DNA of 42,798 nucleotides from ZC4RG30 sp964396335 (lineage in GTDB: Bacteria; Pseudomonadota; Gammaproteobacteria; Steroidobacterales; Steroidobacteraceae): contig CAYNEX010000005.1 of the NCBI GenBank assembly GCA_964396335.1, positions 1 to 42,798 on the forward strand. Direction: 5' to 3'. The first letter of the stretch is position 1, and the number at the start of each line of letters is the position of its first letter. Shown one piece after another: positions 16,746-25,018 of the stretch. A program made the translations under genes and the position numbers. Under the pieces are notes generated by a model. That model did no database searches. It was given only the letters and a program-made list of their open reading frames with translations, and had not been told where the DNA came from.

Positions 16746-18511
16746 ACGCGCCGGCCAAGCCTGCCGCTCCCCTGTCCAGGCCGTCCGGCGGCGCGTTGCG
16801 CATGCTGGGCCGCTTCGTGCGCCGTTACCCGGGCCGCAGCGGCGGCGCGCTGGGGGCGGTGTTCCTGGCCAGCCTGCTGGAAGGCGCGGGCATGGCGATG
16901 CTGCTGTCGATGCTGTCGATGGCCACCGACGAGAGCGGTGAGCCGACCGCGCCGCAGCGGGTGGCGATGGCGGCGCTGGAAAACATCGGCATCAATCCCA
17001 CCACCACCAACCTGCTGCTGGCGGCCATCGTTCTGATCGGCCTGCGCGCGGTGATGTCGCTGGTGGCCAACCGCCAGGTGGGCTACACCGTGGCGCATAT
17101 CGCCACCGACCTGCGCCTGACGCTGATCCGCAGCACCATGCGGGCGCGCTGGCAGCATTACCTCGACCAGTCGGTGGGTGGACTTTCCAACTCCGTGGCC
17201 ACCGAGGCGCAGCGCGCGTCCGAGACCTTCCAGCTCGGCGCCGAGATGGCGGCGATGGCGCTGACCAGCGTGGTCTACCTGGTGGTGGCGTTCTCGATCT
17301 CGGTCGAGGCCGGCATCGGCGCCGCCGTGGCCGGCGGCCTGCTGGTGGGCACGCTGCGCATCCTGATCCGCAAGTCGCGCAAGGCCGGCGTGCGCCAGAC
17401 CGAATTGCAGAAGTCGCTGCTGACGCTGATCAATGCGCAGTTCACCGCCGCCAAGCCTCTGAAGGCGATGGCGCGCGAGGACCACGTGGACGCGCTGCTC
17501 ACCGGCGAGACGCAGCTGCTGGAGCGCGCGCTGCGCAAGCAGGTGATCAGCAAAGGCGCGCTGACCGCATTCCAGGAACCCATGCTGGCCATCCTGGTGG
17601 GCATCGGCTTCTATATCGGCCGCACCGTGCTCGACATCCCGATGGCCGAGCTGGTGGTGATGCTGTTCATGCTGGCGCGCGTGGTGAACTATGTGGCCAA
17701 GGGGCAGAAGGCCTACCAGCAGCTGGTGATCCACGAGAGCGCCTACTGGTCGGCGATGGCCGCCATCGATGCCGCCAACGCCGCGCAGGAGCCGCCCGGC
17801 GGCGGCAAGCCGGCGCATCTGACCAGCGAGATCAAGCTCGATGACGTGGTGTTCTCGCATGCCGGCGGCCATCGCATCTTCAACGGCATCTCGCTGCGCA
17901 TCCCGGCGCGCGGGCTGACCCTGATCATCGGACCATCCGGATCCGGCAAGACCACGCTGCTCGACCTGATCGCCGGCCTGCGCCAGCCGCAGGGCGGCCA
18001 GGTGCTGATCGACGGCGTGCCGCTGCCGGAGCTGGACCTGCGCGGCTGGCGCCGCCAGATCGGTTATGTGCCGCAGGAATCGGTGCTGGTGGATGAGTCC
18101 GTGGCGCACAACCTGACGCTGGGCGAGGACGTGCCGGAGGAGAAGATCCGCGCCGCGCTGCGCGAGGCGGATGCGCTGGCCTTCGTCGAGGCGATGCCCG
18201 AGGGCCTGGCCACGCGCGTGGGCCAGAACGGCTCGCGCCTGTCCGGCGGACAGCGGCAGCGCCTGGCGATCGCGCGCGCGCTGATCCATGACCCGAAGCT
18301 GCTGATCCTCGATGAGGCCACCAGCAACCTCGACCCGGAGGCGCAGCAGGCCATCGTCGAAACCGTCGCGCGCCTGAAGACCCACATGGCGGTGCTGGGC
18401 GTCGCGCATACGCAGAAGCTGGTGCATGCCGCCGATCATGTCTGGCGGCTGGCCGAAGGCCGGCTGGTGCCACTGACCCTGGAGGAGGGACGTGCCTCGC
18501 TGGGTGGCTGA
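16742..18511 (+). CDS. MsbA-like ABC exporter, fused permease and ATPase
   Basis: A 589-residue half-transporter: an N-terminal membrane domain of about six helices (residues 30-330) and an ATPase domain with Walker A GPSGSGKTT, Q-loop VPQESV, signature LSGGQRQRLAIARAL, Walker B LLILDEATSNLD and the switch histidine in VAHTQ. All catalytic motifs are intact. It would act as a homodimer, flipping lipid across the inner membrane as MsbA does for lipid A. Translation starts at TTG 16742, overlapping the lipid kinase stop. Sandwiched between a lipid kinase and a lipid A-type acyltransferase gene, it is a strong candidate sphingolipid flippase. That specificity is inferred from position. Confidence 0.88.
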   Translation: MNAPAKPAAPLSRPSGGALRMLGRFVRRYPGRSGGALGAVFLASLLEGAGMAMLLSMLSMATDESGEPTAPQRVAMAALENIGINPTTTNLLLAAIVLIGLRAVMSLVANRQVGYTVAHIATDLRLTLIRSTMRARWQHYLDQSVGGLSNSVATEAQRASETFQLGAEMAAMALTSVVYLVVAFSISVEAGIGAAVAGGLLVGTLRILIRKSRKAGVRQTELQKSLLTLINAQFTAAKPLKAMAREDHVDALLTGETQLLERALRKQVISKGALTAFQEPMLAILVGIGFYIGRTVLDIPMAELVVMLFMLARVVNYVAKGQKAYQQLVIHESAYWSAMAAIDAANAAQEPPGGGKPAHLTSEIKLDDVVFSHAGGHRIFNGISLRIPARGLTLIIGPSGSGKTTLLDLIAGLRQPQGGQVLIDGVPLPELDLRGWRRQIGYVPQESVLVDESVAHNLTLGEDVPEEKIRAALREADALAFVEAMPEGLATRVGQNGSRLSGGQRQRLAIARALIHDPKLLILDEATSNLDPEAQQAIVETVARLKTHMAVLGVAHTQKLVHAADHVWRLAEGRLVPLTLEEGRASLGG

Positions 18512-19415
18512 ACTGCGGCGCAACGTCGGCCGTGTGCGCCGGCGCCTGCTGTTCCGCACCGCGCGCTGGCTGGTCCGCCGCAGCGGCTTCGACGGCATCC
18601 GCCGCCTCGGCGCGGTGATGGGCCGCCTGCATTACCGCCTGGGCGCCGAAGCGCGCCGCGCCTGCCTGGAGGGCCTGGCGAGCCTGCTGGGTCGACCCAT
18701 GAATGACCCGGTGGTGGTCAACACGCTGCGCGAGGCCTATCGCGTCAACACCATCGCCGTGCTCGAAGTGCTCAGCATGGTCGACCGCAAGCTCGATCCG
18801 GCGCGACTGCGGGCGTCCTGCCGCGTCGATGGCATGGAACACCTTGAAGCCGCCCGCAATGGCCGCGGCGCCATCCTGCTGGCCACGCATTCGGGCAACA
18901 GCCTGCTGCTGGCGGCCCAGCTGGCCGAGGCCGGCGTACCGGTGACGGTGGTGTACCGCCATGCGCGCATGATGTCGCAGTCGTTCTTCGCCACCGGACT
19001 GCCGCGTTATGGCATCCATGGCATCCTCGCCAACGAGGGTTTCAAGGCCTATGCGCGCATGGTCGATGCCCTGCGCAAGAACGGCGTGGTGTTCGCGATG
19101 GTGGACCAGGGCGTGAAGGAAGCCGAGACCGGCGTGCCGGTGCGTTTCCTCGGCAAGGACATGCCGATGCCCGGTGGCGTGGTGCAGCTGGCGCGCACCT
19201 CGCGCGCGCCCATCCTGCCGGTCACCGCGCTGGCGGCCGACCCGGTGTGGCATTTCAACATCGAGGAGCCGCTGCGCATTCCGCCGGGCGGCAGCATCGA
19301 GGAAGACACCGCGCTGGTGCTGCGCCATGTCGAAGGCCAGATCATGGCGCATCCGGAATTGTGGAGCTGGCAGCACCGTCGCTGGCGCAAATATCCCGTG
19401 GCGAAGGACGCATGA
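18492..19415 (+). CDS. LpxL/HtrB-like lipid acyltransferase lacking the usual acidic catalytic residue
   Basis: A 307-residue LpxL-family protein. The start is GTG 18492, preceded by GGAGGAGGGA and overlapping the ABC exporter by 20 bp. The expected HX4(D/E) catalytic site appears as THSGNSLLLA: histidine 133 is present, but the residue five later (138) is leucine, not Glu or Asp. Downstream family blocks are kept (AMVDQGVKE, PVRFLGKDMPMPGG, SRAPILPVTA, SWQHRRW). Either catalysis differs, another acid substitutes, or the protein has a non-acyltransferase role. The epimerase-type gene follows with ATGA overlap and AAGGA upstream. It is probably an inner-membrane peripheral enzyme acting on the lipid made by this locus. 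Confidence 0.82.
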   Translation: MPRWVAELRRNVGRVRRRLLFRTARWLVRRSGFDGIRRLGAVMGRLHYRLGAEARRACLEGLASLLGRPMNDPVVVNTLREAYRVNTIAVLEVLSMVDRKLDPARLRASCRVDGMEHLEAARNGRGAILLATHSGNSLLLAAQLAEAGVPVTVVYRHARMMSQSFFATGLPRYGIHGILANEGFKAYARMVDALRKNGVVFAMVDQGVKEAETGVPVRFLGKDMPMPGGVVQLARTSRAPILPVTALAADPVWHFNIEEPLRIPPGGSIEEDTALVLRHVEGQIMAHPELWSWQHRRWRKYPVAKDA

Positions 19416-20359
19416 GCGAAGCTCCGCTGGTTGCACTCACCGGCGCGTCCGGTTTCGTCGGTCGTCGCCTCGCGCCGCTGCTGGCGCATGCCGGCTGGCG
19501 GGTGCGGCTGCTGCTGCGCCGTGATCCGGTGCATGTGGACTGGCGCGGCATGAACCCGCAGATCATCGCCGGTGACCTGGGTGATGCCGAAGCGCTGCGG
19601 CAGCTGGTGAAGGGCGCGGACGCGGTGGTGCATGTGGCCGGCCTGATCAAGGCGGCGAAGCAGGGCCAGTACGACGCGGTGAATGTCGATGGCACGAAGC
19701 GGCTGGTCGAGGCCGTGCAGCAGCTGGCGCCGGGCGCGCATTTCCTGCACCTGTCGACGCTGGCGGCGCGCCAGCCGCAGCTGTCCGGTTATGCCGCCAG
19801 CAAGCGCGCCGGCGAAGACTGCGTGCGTGAGCGGCTGGGCGAGCGCGCCACGGTGCTGCGTCCGCCGGCGGTCTACGGCCCCGGCGACCGCGAGACCCTG
19901 GTGTTCTTCCAGCTGGCGGCGAAGCGTTTCGTGCCGCTGCTGGGCACGCCCGAGGCGCGCGCCGCGATGATCCACATCGACGACCTGTGCAGCCTGATGG
20001 TGGCGCTGCTGCGTGAAGGCGCGGGCGGCCGGGTTCTGACCGCGGCCGATTCCCGGCCGGAGGGTTACACCTGGCTGGAGGTGTTCGGCACGGCGGCGCG
20101 TGCGGTGGGCAATCGCCGCGCCAGCCTGTTCCACGCTCCCTATCCGCTGCTGCGCACGGTGGCGCTGGCCGGCGATGCGGCGCGCCTGTTCGGCGTGGCC
20201 AACATGCTCAACTCGGAGAAGCTGCGCGAACTGCGCCATCCGGACTGGACGGTGCCGGCAGCGGAACTGGCACGACCGGCGGGCTGGTCGCCGTCGTGGA
20301 CGCTGGCGGAGGGTTTCGCCAACGCGGTGGCCTGGTATCGCCGCGAGGGCTGGCTGTAA
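19412..20359 (+). CDS. cerR: NAD(P)-dependent epimerase/reductase, candidate ceramide reductase (CerR-like)
   Basis: An extended short-chain dehydrogenase of 315 residues. The Rossmann motif TGASGFVG is at 10-17, the catalytic serine lies in HLSTLAAR (S115), and Y127-xxx-K131 is in GYAASKRAGE. In Caulobacter the enzyme of this family encoded with serine palmitoyltransferase reduces the 3-oxo group of the sphingoid base or oxo-ceramide. This gene closes the desaturase operon and lies 7 to 13 kb from the other ceramide genes. No signal peptide is visible, although Caulobacter CerR is reported to be periplasmic. A role as a different lipid or sugar reductase cannot be excluded. Confidence 0.72.
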   Translation: MSEAPLVALTGASGFVGRRLAPLLAHAGWRVRLLLRRDPVHVDWRGMNPQIIAGDLGDAEALRQLVKGADAVVHVAGLIKAAKQGQYDAVNVDGTKRLVEAVQQLAPGAHFLHLSTLAARQPQLSGYAASKRAGEDCVRERLGERATVLRPPAVYGPGDRETLVFFQLAAKRFVPLLGTPEARAAMIHIDDLCSLMVALLREGAGGRVLTAADSRPEGYTWLEVFGTAARAVGNRRASLFHAPYPLLRTVALAGDAARLFGVANMLNSEKLRELRHPDWTVPAAELARPAGWSPSWTLAEGFANAVAWYRREGWL

Positions 20360-20360
20360 C

Positions 20361-21308
20361 TCAGCTGCGGCGCGACAGCACGCCCATTCGCTTCAGCTTG
20401 AAGTAGAGCACCGGTGCCGCCAGCAGCGGATAACGCCGCTGCCAGGGTTGCACGTCGATGCGCACGCCGCGGTGGCGCTCGATCTTCCACGCCACATAGT
20501 CCATCGCGCCTTCGAAGGTGAAGCTGGCCTTCAGCAGGCGCAGCACATTCAGCCTGCGTCCATGGCGCGCGCGTCGACGCCATTGCCGCAGGGCGCGGCG
20601 GCGCTCATTCGGTGGCAGCAGCATCACCAGCCGGCCGTCCGGCCGTTCCGCGAAGGAGATTCCACCGGCCTTCCATGCCAGCGGCAGCAGCGTGGCATAA
20701 CGGGCCGGATCCTTCGCGACGATGTCCTGCGGGCGGCCGCTTTTCTCCACCCGCAGCTCGGCGCCATAGGTATGCGTGAACAGCGCGCGCCAGTACTCCT
20801 CGGGCGTGGCTTCCGGTGGTCCCAGTCGCGCCGCCCAGGCGGCGGCACGGATCACCGCGTCGGCCACCAGACCGGCGGCCGTATTGCGGTCCTCTTCCGA
20901 CCTCGCATGGATGCACAACGCCGGCTGGCAGAAGCGCGCCCACAACGTGGTGTCGAGCGCGGCCTGCGTCAGTCGCGCGGCGAACTGCGCCACGCTGATC
21001 ACGGCGAACTTGGCGCGCAGGCGCACGCCCTCGTGCTCCATCTCCATGTAGCCCACGTTGGGCGGCAGCAGGCGATTGGCCAGGCGCGCCATCGCGCCAG
21101 CCGGCCAGGCCGACACCTCATCGAGCAGCACGTAGAAGTCGAGGATGCCTTCCAGCGACTCGGCGCGCAGCGTCGAGCCGTAATAGAGCACCGCCACCGT
21201 GGCCGCGCCGCCGCGTCTTGCCAGCTCTTCGGCCAGCGCCACCGCGCCGGGCGGGGCAGGCCGCGCCAGTTCGGTGCTGATCCGCTCGATGAGTGCGGCG
21301 CGGCTCAC
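20361..21308 (-). CDS. Tam41-like CTP:phosphatidate cytidylyltransferase fold protein (candidate CDP-ceramide synthase)
   Basis: GTG 21308-21306 overlaps the stop of the upstream CDP-alcohol transferase gene (GTGA) and gives 315 residues. Near the N-terminus, YYGSTLRAESLEGILDFYV (GS at 44-45, Asp 57) followed by LLDEVSAW resembles the YGS...LDF...VDDPxAW nucleotidyltransferase core of mitochondrial Tam41. The following blocks also line up in order: NVGYMEMEHEGVRLRAKFAVIS, LWARFCQPALCI, an EEYWRALFTHTYGAELRVE segment, and a C-terminal LLKASFTFEGAMDYVAWK. Tam41 makes CDP-diacylglycerol from phosphatidate and CTP. With a lipid kinase and a CDP-alcohol transferase beside it, CDP-ceramide is a plausible product. 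The family call is by eye. Confidence 0.6.
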   Translation of the reverse strand: MSRAALIERISTELARPAPPGAVALAEELARRGGAATVAVLYYGSTLRAESLEGILDFYVLLDEVSAWPAGAMARLANRLLPPNVGYMEMEHEGVRLRAKFAVISVAQFAARLTQAALDTTLWARFCQPALCIHARSEEDRNTAAGLVADAVIRAAAWAARLGPPEATPEEYWRALFTHTYGAELRVEKSGRPQDIVAKDPARYATLLPLAWKAGGISFAERPDGRLVMLLPPNERRRALRQWRRRARHGRRLNVLRLLKASFTFEGAMDYVAWKIERHRGVRIDVQPWQRRYPLLAAPVLYFKLKRMGVLSRRS

Positions 21309-22423
21309 TTCAGCCAGGAGGTGAGCGGACCATGGCGGCGCGCGGCGAAGGCCTGCGCGGTCTGCACCGTGTGGATGACGAGGCAGATCGCCACCCACAC
21401 CGCCACCACCTGGATGCCGATGTCGGGCCGGCCGAACAGCATGCTGAGGGTCAGGATGGCGAGGTTCGGATTGCGCCTTGCAGTGACCAGGCGGAACTTG
21501 CTGTCGAAGCGCCGCCACAGGTGCATCGGCATCTTCAGCACCACGTCGAAGATGCCTTCCTCGAGCCGCTGCAGGATGTAGCCCACGATGATGATGGTCA
21601 GGGCGAGGGATTCCGGCGGCAGGGGCCTGCCGATCACGCCCAGTCCCACCACCCAGGCCCACCACCAGATCGGCGGCGTCAGCAGGTCGATGGAGTGGTC
21701 GAACAGGTCACCGAACTTCGAGGAGTTCAGCGTGACGCGCGCCAGCTTGCCGTCGACCGTGTCGAGGAAGGTCATGCCCCAGGCGGCCGCAAGGCCGGGC
21801 CAGAACTGGCCATGCCAGAAGGCCCACATGGCATACAGGGTGAGGATCAGGCTCACCGAGGTGACCATGTTGGGCGTGATGCCGGCATTGGCGCAGATGC
21901 GCGTCATCGCGCGCGCCGGCCGCGGCCAGATGTACAGCGTCACGAAGTCGGTGACGCCCTTGTAGGAACCGGAGAAAACCCGCGCCTCGATGGCCGGCAG
22001 GTTGGCGGCATCCAGCGGCAGCAGGAAGGGCACTTCGCGCTTCTTCAATTGTTCATTGAATGCGCCGGCGATGTCTTCGGGCGCGCGGCGCGGCAGGTTC
22101 GCCGGTGCCTGGCCCGCGGCCAGCAGGGCGCGCGCTTCGTCCAGTTGCGCCGGCGGCACCAGCAGCGCCACGCATTGCTGCTGCGACCACATGCCACAGG
22201 GGGCCTTCTGGCGCGCCAGTGCCTTCACCAGTGGTTCGTCGTACACCCAGTCGGCGCGCAGCAGCAGCACCAGGTCGGCATCGGCCGCCTGCCCGGTCAG
22301 GCCGGCGCGGCGGAACTGTCGCTCCAGGCGTTCGGTGGAGGCCAACCCCCAGATCCGCAGCGTGGATTCGCCCACGATGCAGCCAGCAGTCCTGGTGGGG
22401 GCCGGAGCGGCTTGTGGCATCAT
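21305..22423 (-). CDS. CDP-alcohol phosphatidyltransferase with N-terminal nucleotidyltransferase-like domain
   Basis: The C-terminal membrane domain has the complete family signature D221-T-V-D224-G-K-L-A-R229, then G238, D242 and D246 (DX2DGX2ARX8GX3DX3D) within about six helices. Such enzymes transfer a phospho-alcohol from a CDP-activated donor with release of CMP. The first 150 residues (GLASTERLERQFRRAG, then ADLVLLLRADWVYDEPLV) resemble the shell of a MobA-type nucleotidyltransferase, but the glycine-rich GG-x-GTR loop is absent. This part is probably degenerate or regulatory, as in some two-domain lipid synthases. SD GAGGA precedes the doublet ATGATG; either may be used. It is translationally coupled to the Tam41-like gene. 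Confidence 0.85.
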   Translation of the reverse strand: MMPQAAPAPTRTAGCIVGESTLRIWGLASTERLERQFRRAGLTGQAADADLVLLLRADWVYDEPLVKALARQKAPCGMWSQQQCVALLVPPAQLDEARALLAAGQAPANLPRRAPEDIAGAFNEQLKKREVPFLLPLDAANLPAIEARVFSGSYKGVTDFVTLYIWPRPARAMTRICANAGITPNMVTSVSLILTLYAMWAFWHGQFWPGLAAAWGMTFLDTVDGKLARVTLNSSKFGDLFDHSIDLLTPPIWWWAWVVGLGVIGRPLPPESLALTIIIVGYILQRLEEGIFDVVLKMPMHLWRRFDSKFRLVTARRNPNLAILTLSMLFGRPDIGIQVVAVWVAICLVIHTVQTAQAFAARRHGPLTSWLK

Positions 22424-22432
22424 CGAGTCCTC

Positions 22433-23350
22433 ATGAATCTGACGGCGGCATTATCAGCGAACACCCTGCGCTTTGCGCATGTGTCCGACCTGCACCTGCC
22501 GTTCGAGCCGCGGCTTTCCTGGCAGCAGAAATTCTCCAAGCGCCAGCTGTCGGTGTGGTCGTGGCGGCGGCGGCGGGCCGTGCAGCTGCCGGAGATCCTC
22601 GAAGCGCTGCGCGAAGACCTGGTTGCGCGCCAGCCCGAACAGCTGCTGGTGACCGGCGACATCACCAACTTCGCGCTGCCGGAGGAATTTGTCCGCGCCA
22701 GTCACTGGCTGGCGGGACTCGCCGGCCACATGCCGGTGAACATTGTCCCCGGCAACCACGACGCGCTGGTGGAGCTGCCACCGGATCAGGGCCTGGGACG
22801 CCTGGGTGCGTTCACCGGCGCCGATGGCCAATGGCCGTGGGTGGTGCGGCGGGGCACGGTGACCTTCATCGGCCTGTGCTCGGCAGTCGCCACCGCGCCG
22901 CTGCTGGCCTCGGGCCGGCTCGGGCCGGAGCAGCTGAAGCGGCTCGAAGCCGTCCTCGAAGAGGAGGGCGCCGCCGGACAATTGCGCATCGTGCTGCTGC
23001 ATCATCCCGTGGCTGAAGGGGCGGTGTCGAAGCGCAAGGCCCTGTCCGATCGCGGCGCGCTGCGCGAGGTGCTGGCCCGTGCCGGTGCCGAGATGGTGCT
23101 GCACGGCCATGCGCGTCATGCGCGCCTGGACGCGCTGCGCGGCCCGAAAGGTCCCATTCCGGTGCTGTGCGTGCCGTCGTCCTCGGCACTGCCCAATCGC
23201 CACGACGAGGCGGCACGCTGGCATATGGTCACGCTGCCGACCGACGGTGCCGAACGCTGGGCCCGCGTGGAGGTGCGGCAGTGGTCGCTGCCGCGCCGCG
23301 CCTTCGTTGATGCCGCGGCCTATGACCTGAAGCTGCCCGAAGCGCGATAA
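22433..23350 (+). CDS. Metallophosphoesterase (calcineurin-like, CpdA type)
   Basis: A 305-residue cytoplasmic phosphoesterase with all five metal-site motifs: VSDLHL (D19, H21), TGDITN (75-76), PGNHD (106-110), LLHHP and LHGHARHAR. The substrate is not evident. In this locus a phosphatase could remove a terminal phosphate from a lipid head group, as PgpA/B/C do for phosphatidylglycerophosphate. That is inference. The ATG lies only 9 bp from the start codon of the divergent CDP-alcohol transferase gene, so both promoters must lie inside coding sequence or the genes depend on distant promoters. The HIT gene follows 7 bp after the stop. Confidence 0.88.
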   Translation: MNLTAALSANTLRFAHVSDLHLPFEPRLSWQQKFSKRQLSVWSWRRRRAVQLPEILEALREDLVARQPEQLLVTGDITNFALPEEFVRASHWLAGLAGHMPVNIVPGNHDALVELPPDQGLGRLGAFTGADGQWPWVVRRGTVTFIGLCSAVATAPLLASGRLGPEQLKRLEAVLEEEGAAGQLRIVLLHHPVAEGAVSKRKALSDRGALREVLARAGAEMVLHGHARHARLDALRGPKGPIPVLCVPSSSALPNRHDEAARWHMVTLPTDGAERWARVEVRQWSLPRRAFVDAAAYDLKLPEAR

Positions 23351-23357
23351 TCCGCCC

Positions 23358-23810
23358 ATGCCCAATGCCACTGAACTGAAATTCGGCGATCCGGACAACC
23401 GCATCGCACAGAGCGCGCACTGGACGGTGCTGCTGCGTCCGCGCCAGCCCACCTTCGGCTCGCTGGTGCTGGTGTGCCGCGAACCGGTGCGCAGCTTCTC
23501 GGAAGTGAGCGCCGCCGGCTTCGCCGACCTGCAGCGCATGGTGCAGGGAATCGAAACCACGCTGCGCCAGGTGGTCGGCTATGAACGCATCAACTACCTG
23601 ATGCTGATGATGGTCGATCCGGACGTGCACTTCCACGTGATCCCGCGTTACTCCACCGCCCGCTCGTTCGAAGGCGTGGAGTTCCCCGACACCGGCTGGC
23701 CCGGCCCGCCGGCGCTGGAACCCGCCGTGGTGCTCGAGCCCGCATTGCGTGATGCCCTGCGCGCGCGGCTGGTGTCCGCGTGGCCCGGCCCGGGCGCTGC
23801 CTCCGCGTGA
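23358..23810 (+). CDS. HIT family protein with altered first histidine
   Basis: A 150-residue histidine-triad protein. The active-site strand reads DPDVHFHVIPRY. The usual H-x-H-x-H becomes D89-V-H91-F-H93, so the first triad histidine is aspartate while the nucleophilic middle histidine and the third are kept. The N-terminal part (WTVLLRPRQPTFGSLVLVC) is the usual HIT beta sheet. HIT enzymes hydrolyse or phosphorolyse nucleotides such as Ap4A or nucleoside diphosphate-X compounds. Here it might act on a CDP- or adenylate by-product of lipid activation, which is speculative. Its TGA overlaps the GTG of the LptF-like gene. Confidence 0.85.
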   Translation: MPNATELKFGDPDNRIAQSAHWTVLLRPRQPTFGSLVLVCREPVRSFSEVSAAGFADLQRMVQGIETTLRQVVGYERINYLMLMMVDPDVHFHVIPRYSTARSFEGVEFPDTGWPGPPALEPAVVLEPALRDALRARLVSAWPGPGAASA

Positions 23811-25018
23811 GCGTCGCCCCGCGCCTGGTCCACCGCATCCCCGACCGACTCGACTGGTACGGGTTGCGTGGCCTGTTCGGGCCGATGCTGCTGGCGCTGG
23901 CGGTGCTGCTGCTGGCGCAGCTGCTGGAACGCATGCTGCGCCTGTTCGAGCTGGCCGCCGCCACCGGCGCCAGTCCGCTGCTGGTGCTGCGCATGATCGC
24001 CTCGCTGGTGCCGCATTACCTGGGCATGGCGCTGCCGGCGGCCTTCTTCGCCGCCATCTTCATGTCCACCGCGCGCATCGGCGATGACAACGAGCTGGAT
24101 GCGATGCTGGCCACCGGCCGTTCGATCACGCGCATGGCCATTCCTTATTTCGCCGTGGCGCTGCTGCTGACGGCGTTCAATCTCTACCTGTTCGGTTACC
24201 TGCAGCCGCTGACGCGCTATGACTACCAGGCCACCGTGCACGTGGCGCGCAACACCGGCTGGGATGCCAGGCTCGAGCCGAACCGCTTCGTCACCGTGAA
24301 GGATGGCTACACGCTCGCCGCCGGGCAGGTGGCGGCCGATGGCCGCACGCTGGGCGAGGTGTTCGTTGAACGCCATGATGTCACCGGCGAGCAGATCGTC
24401 ACCGCGCGCAATGGCCGGCTGGTGCCTTCCGACGATGGCAACAGCCTGGAGCTGGAACTGCAGGCCGGCCTGATCGTGGACCGCGCCGCCAACGGCACCC
24501 TGCGCGCACTGCGCTTCGAGGCCGGGCGCATCAACGAGGACTTCACCGCGGTACCGCCGCCCTACCGCGCGCGCGGTGCGAACGTGCGCCAGTTGACGCT
24601 GCCGGAGCTGCTGCAGGACCGCCCCGAATACGTCGAGGACGAGATCACGCCCGCGCAGCGCGCCGGTGAGTTCCATGGCCGCCTGGCGCGCACCGTGCTG
24701 CCGCTGCTGCTGCCGTTGCTGGCGCTGCCGCTGGGCATGGCCGCCAAGCGCGGCCGGCGCGCACCCGGCACGGTGTTCGCGGTGCTGGCACTGCTGTCAC
24801 TGAACCAGGCGCTGCAGTTCGGCGAGAGCCTGGCCGAGACCGGCCGCGCGGTGGCGTGGCTGTCGGTGTGGCTGCCGGTGGTGGTGTTCGCCGCCTTCGG
24901 CCTGTGGCTGTTCCGCAGCAGCCTGCAGTGGCCGGGCGACAACCCGGTGATGCGCGCCGTCAGCGCCATCGAGTCCGGCTTCGAAGGCGTCAAGCGGCGC
25001 AGCAAGGGCAGCAAATAA
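23807..25018 (+). CDS. lptF: LptF/LptG family permease, first copy (LptF-like)
   Basis: The YjgP/YjgQ fold is recognisable: three N-terminal transmembrane helices (LLALAVLLLAQLLERM, MIASLVPHYLGMALPAAFFAAIF, a third near 115-135), a periplasmic beta-jellyroll domain (about residues 145-290, e.g. ARNGRLVPSDDGNSLELEL), and three C-terminal helices. The product is 403 residues from GTG 23807, which overlaps the HIT stop. LptF with LptG and LptB extracts lipopolysaccharide from the inner membrane and feeds the LptC-LptA-LptD bridge. Canonical lptFG in gammaproteobacteria sits beside pepA. This pair is inside a sphingolipid locus instead, immediately upstream of ceramide synthase. No dedicated LptB or LptC is encoded here. 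Confidence 0.85.
   Translation: MSVAPRLVHRIPDRLDWYGLRGLFGPMLLALAVLLLAQLLERMLRLFELAAATGASPLLVLRMIASLVPHYLGMALPAAFFAAIFMSTARIGDDNELDAMLATGRSITRMAIPYFAVALLLTAFNLYLFGYLQPLTRYDYQATVHVARNTGWDARLEPNRFVTVKDGYTLAAGQVAADGRTLGEVFVERHDVTGEQIVTARNGRLVPSDDGNSLELELQAGLIVDRAANGTLRALRFEAGRINEDFTAVPPPYRARGANVRQLTLPELLQDRPEYVEDEITPAQRAGEFHGRLARTVLPLLLPLLALPLGMAAKRGRRAPGTVFAVLALLSLNQALQFGESLAETGRAVAWLSVWLPVVVFAAFGLWLFRSSLQWPGDNPVMRAVSAIESGFEGVKRRSKGSK

Noticed and set aside
16655..18598. 647-codon minus-strand frame across the ABC exporter
   Set aside because: Antisense shadow of a gene with every ABC motif intact.
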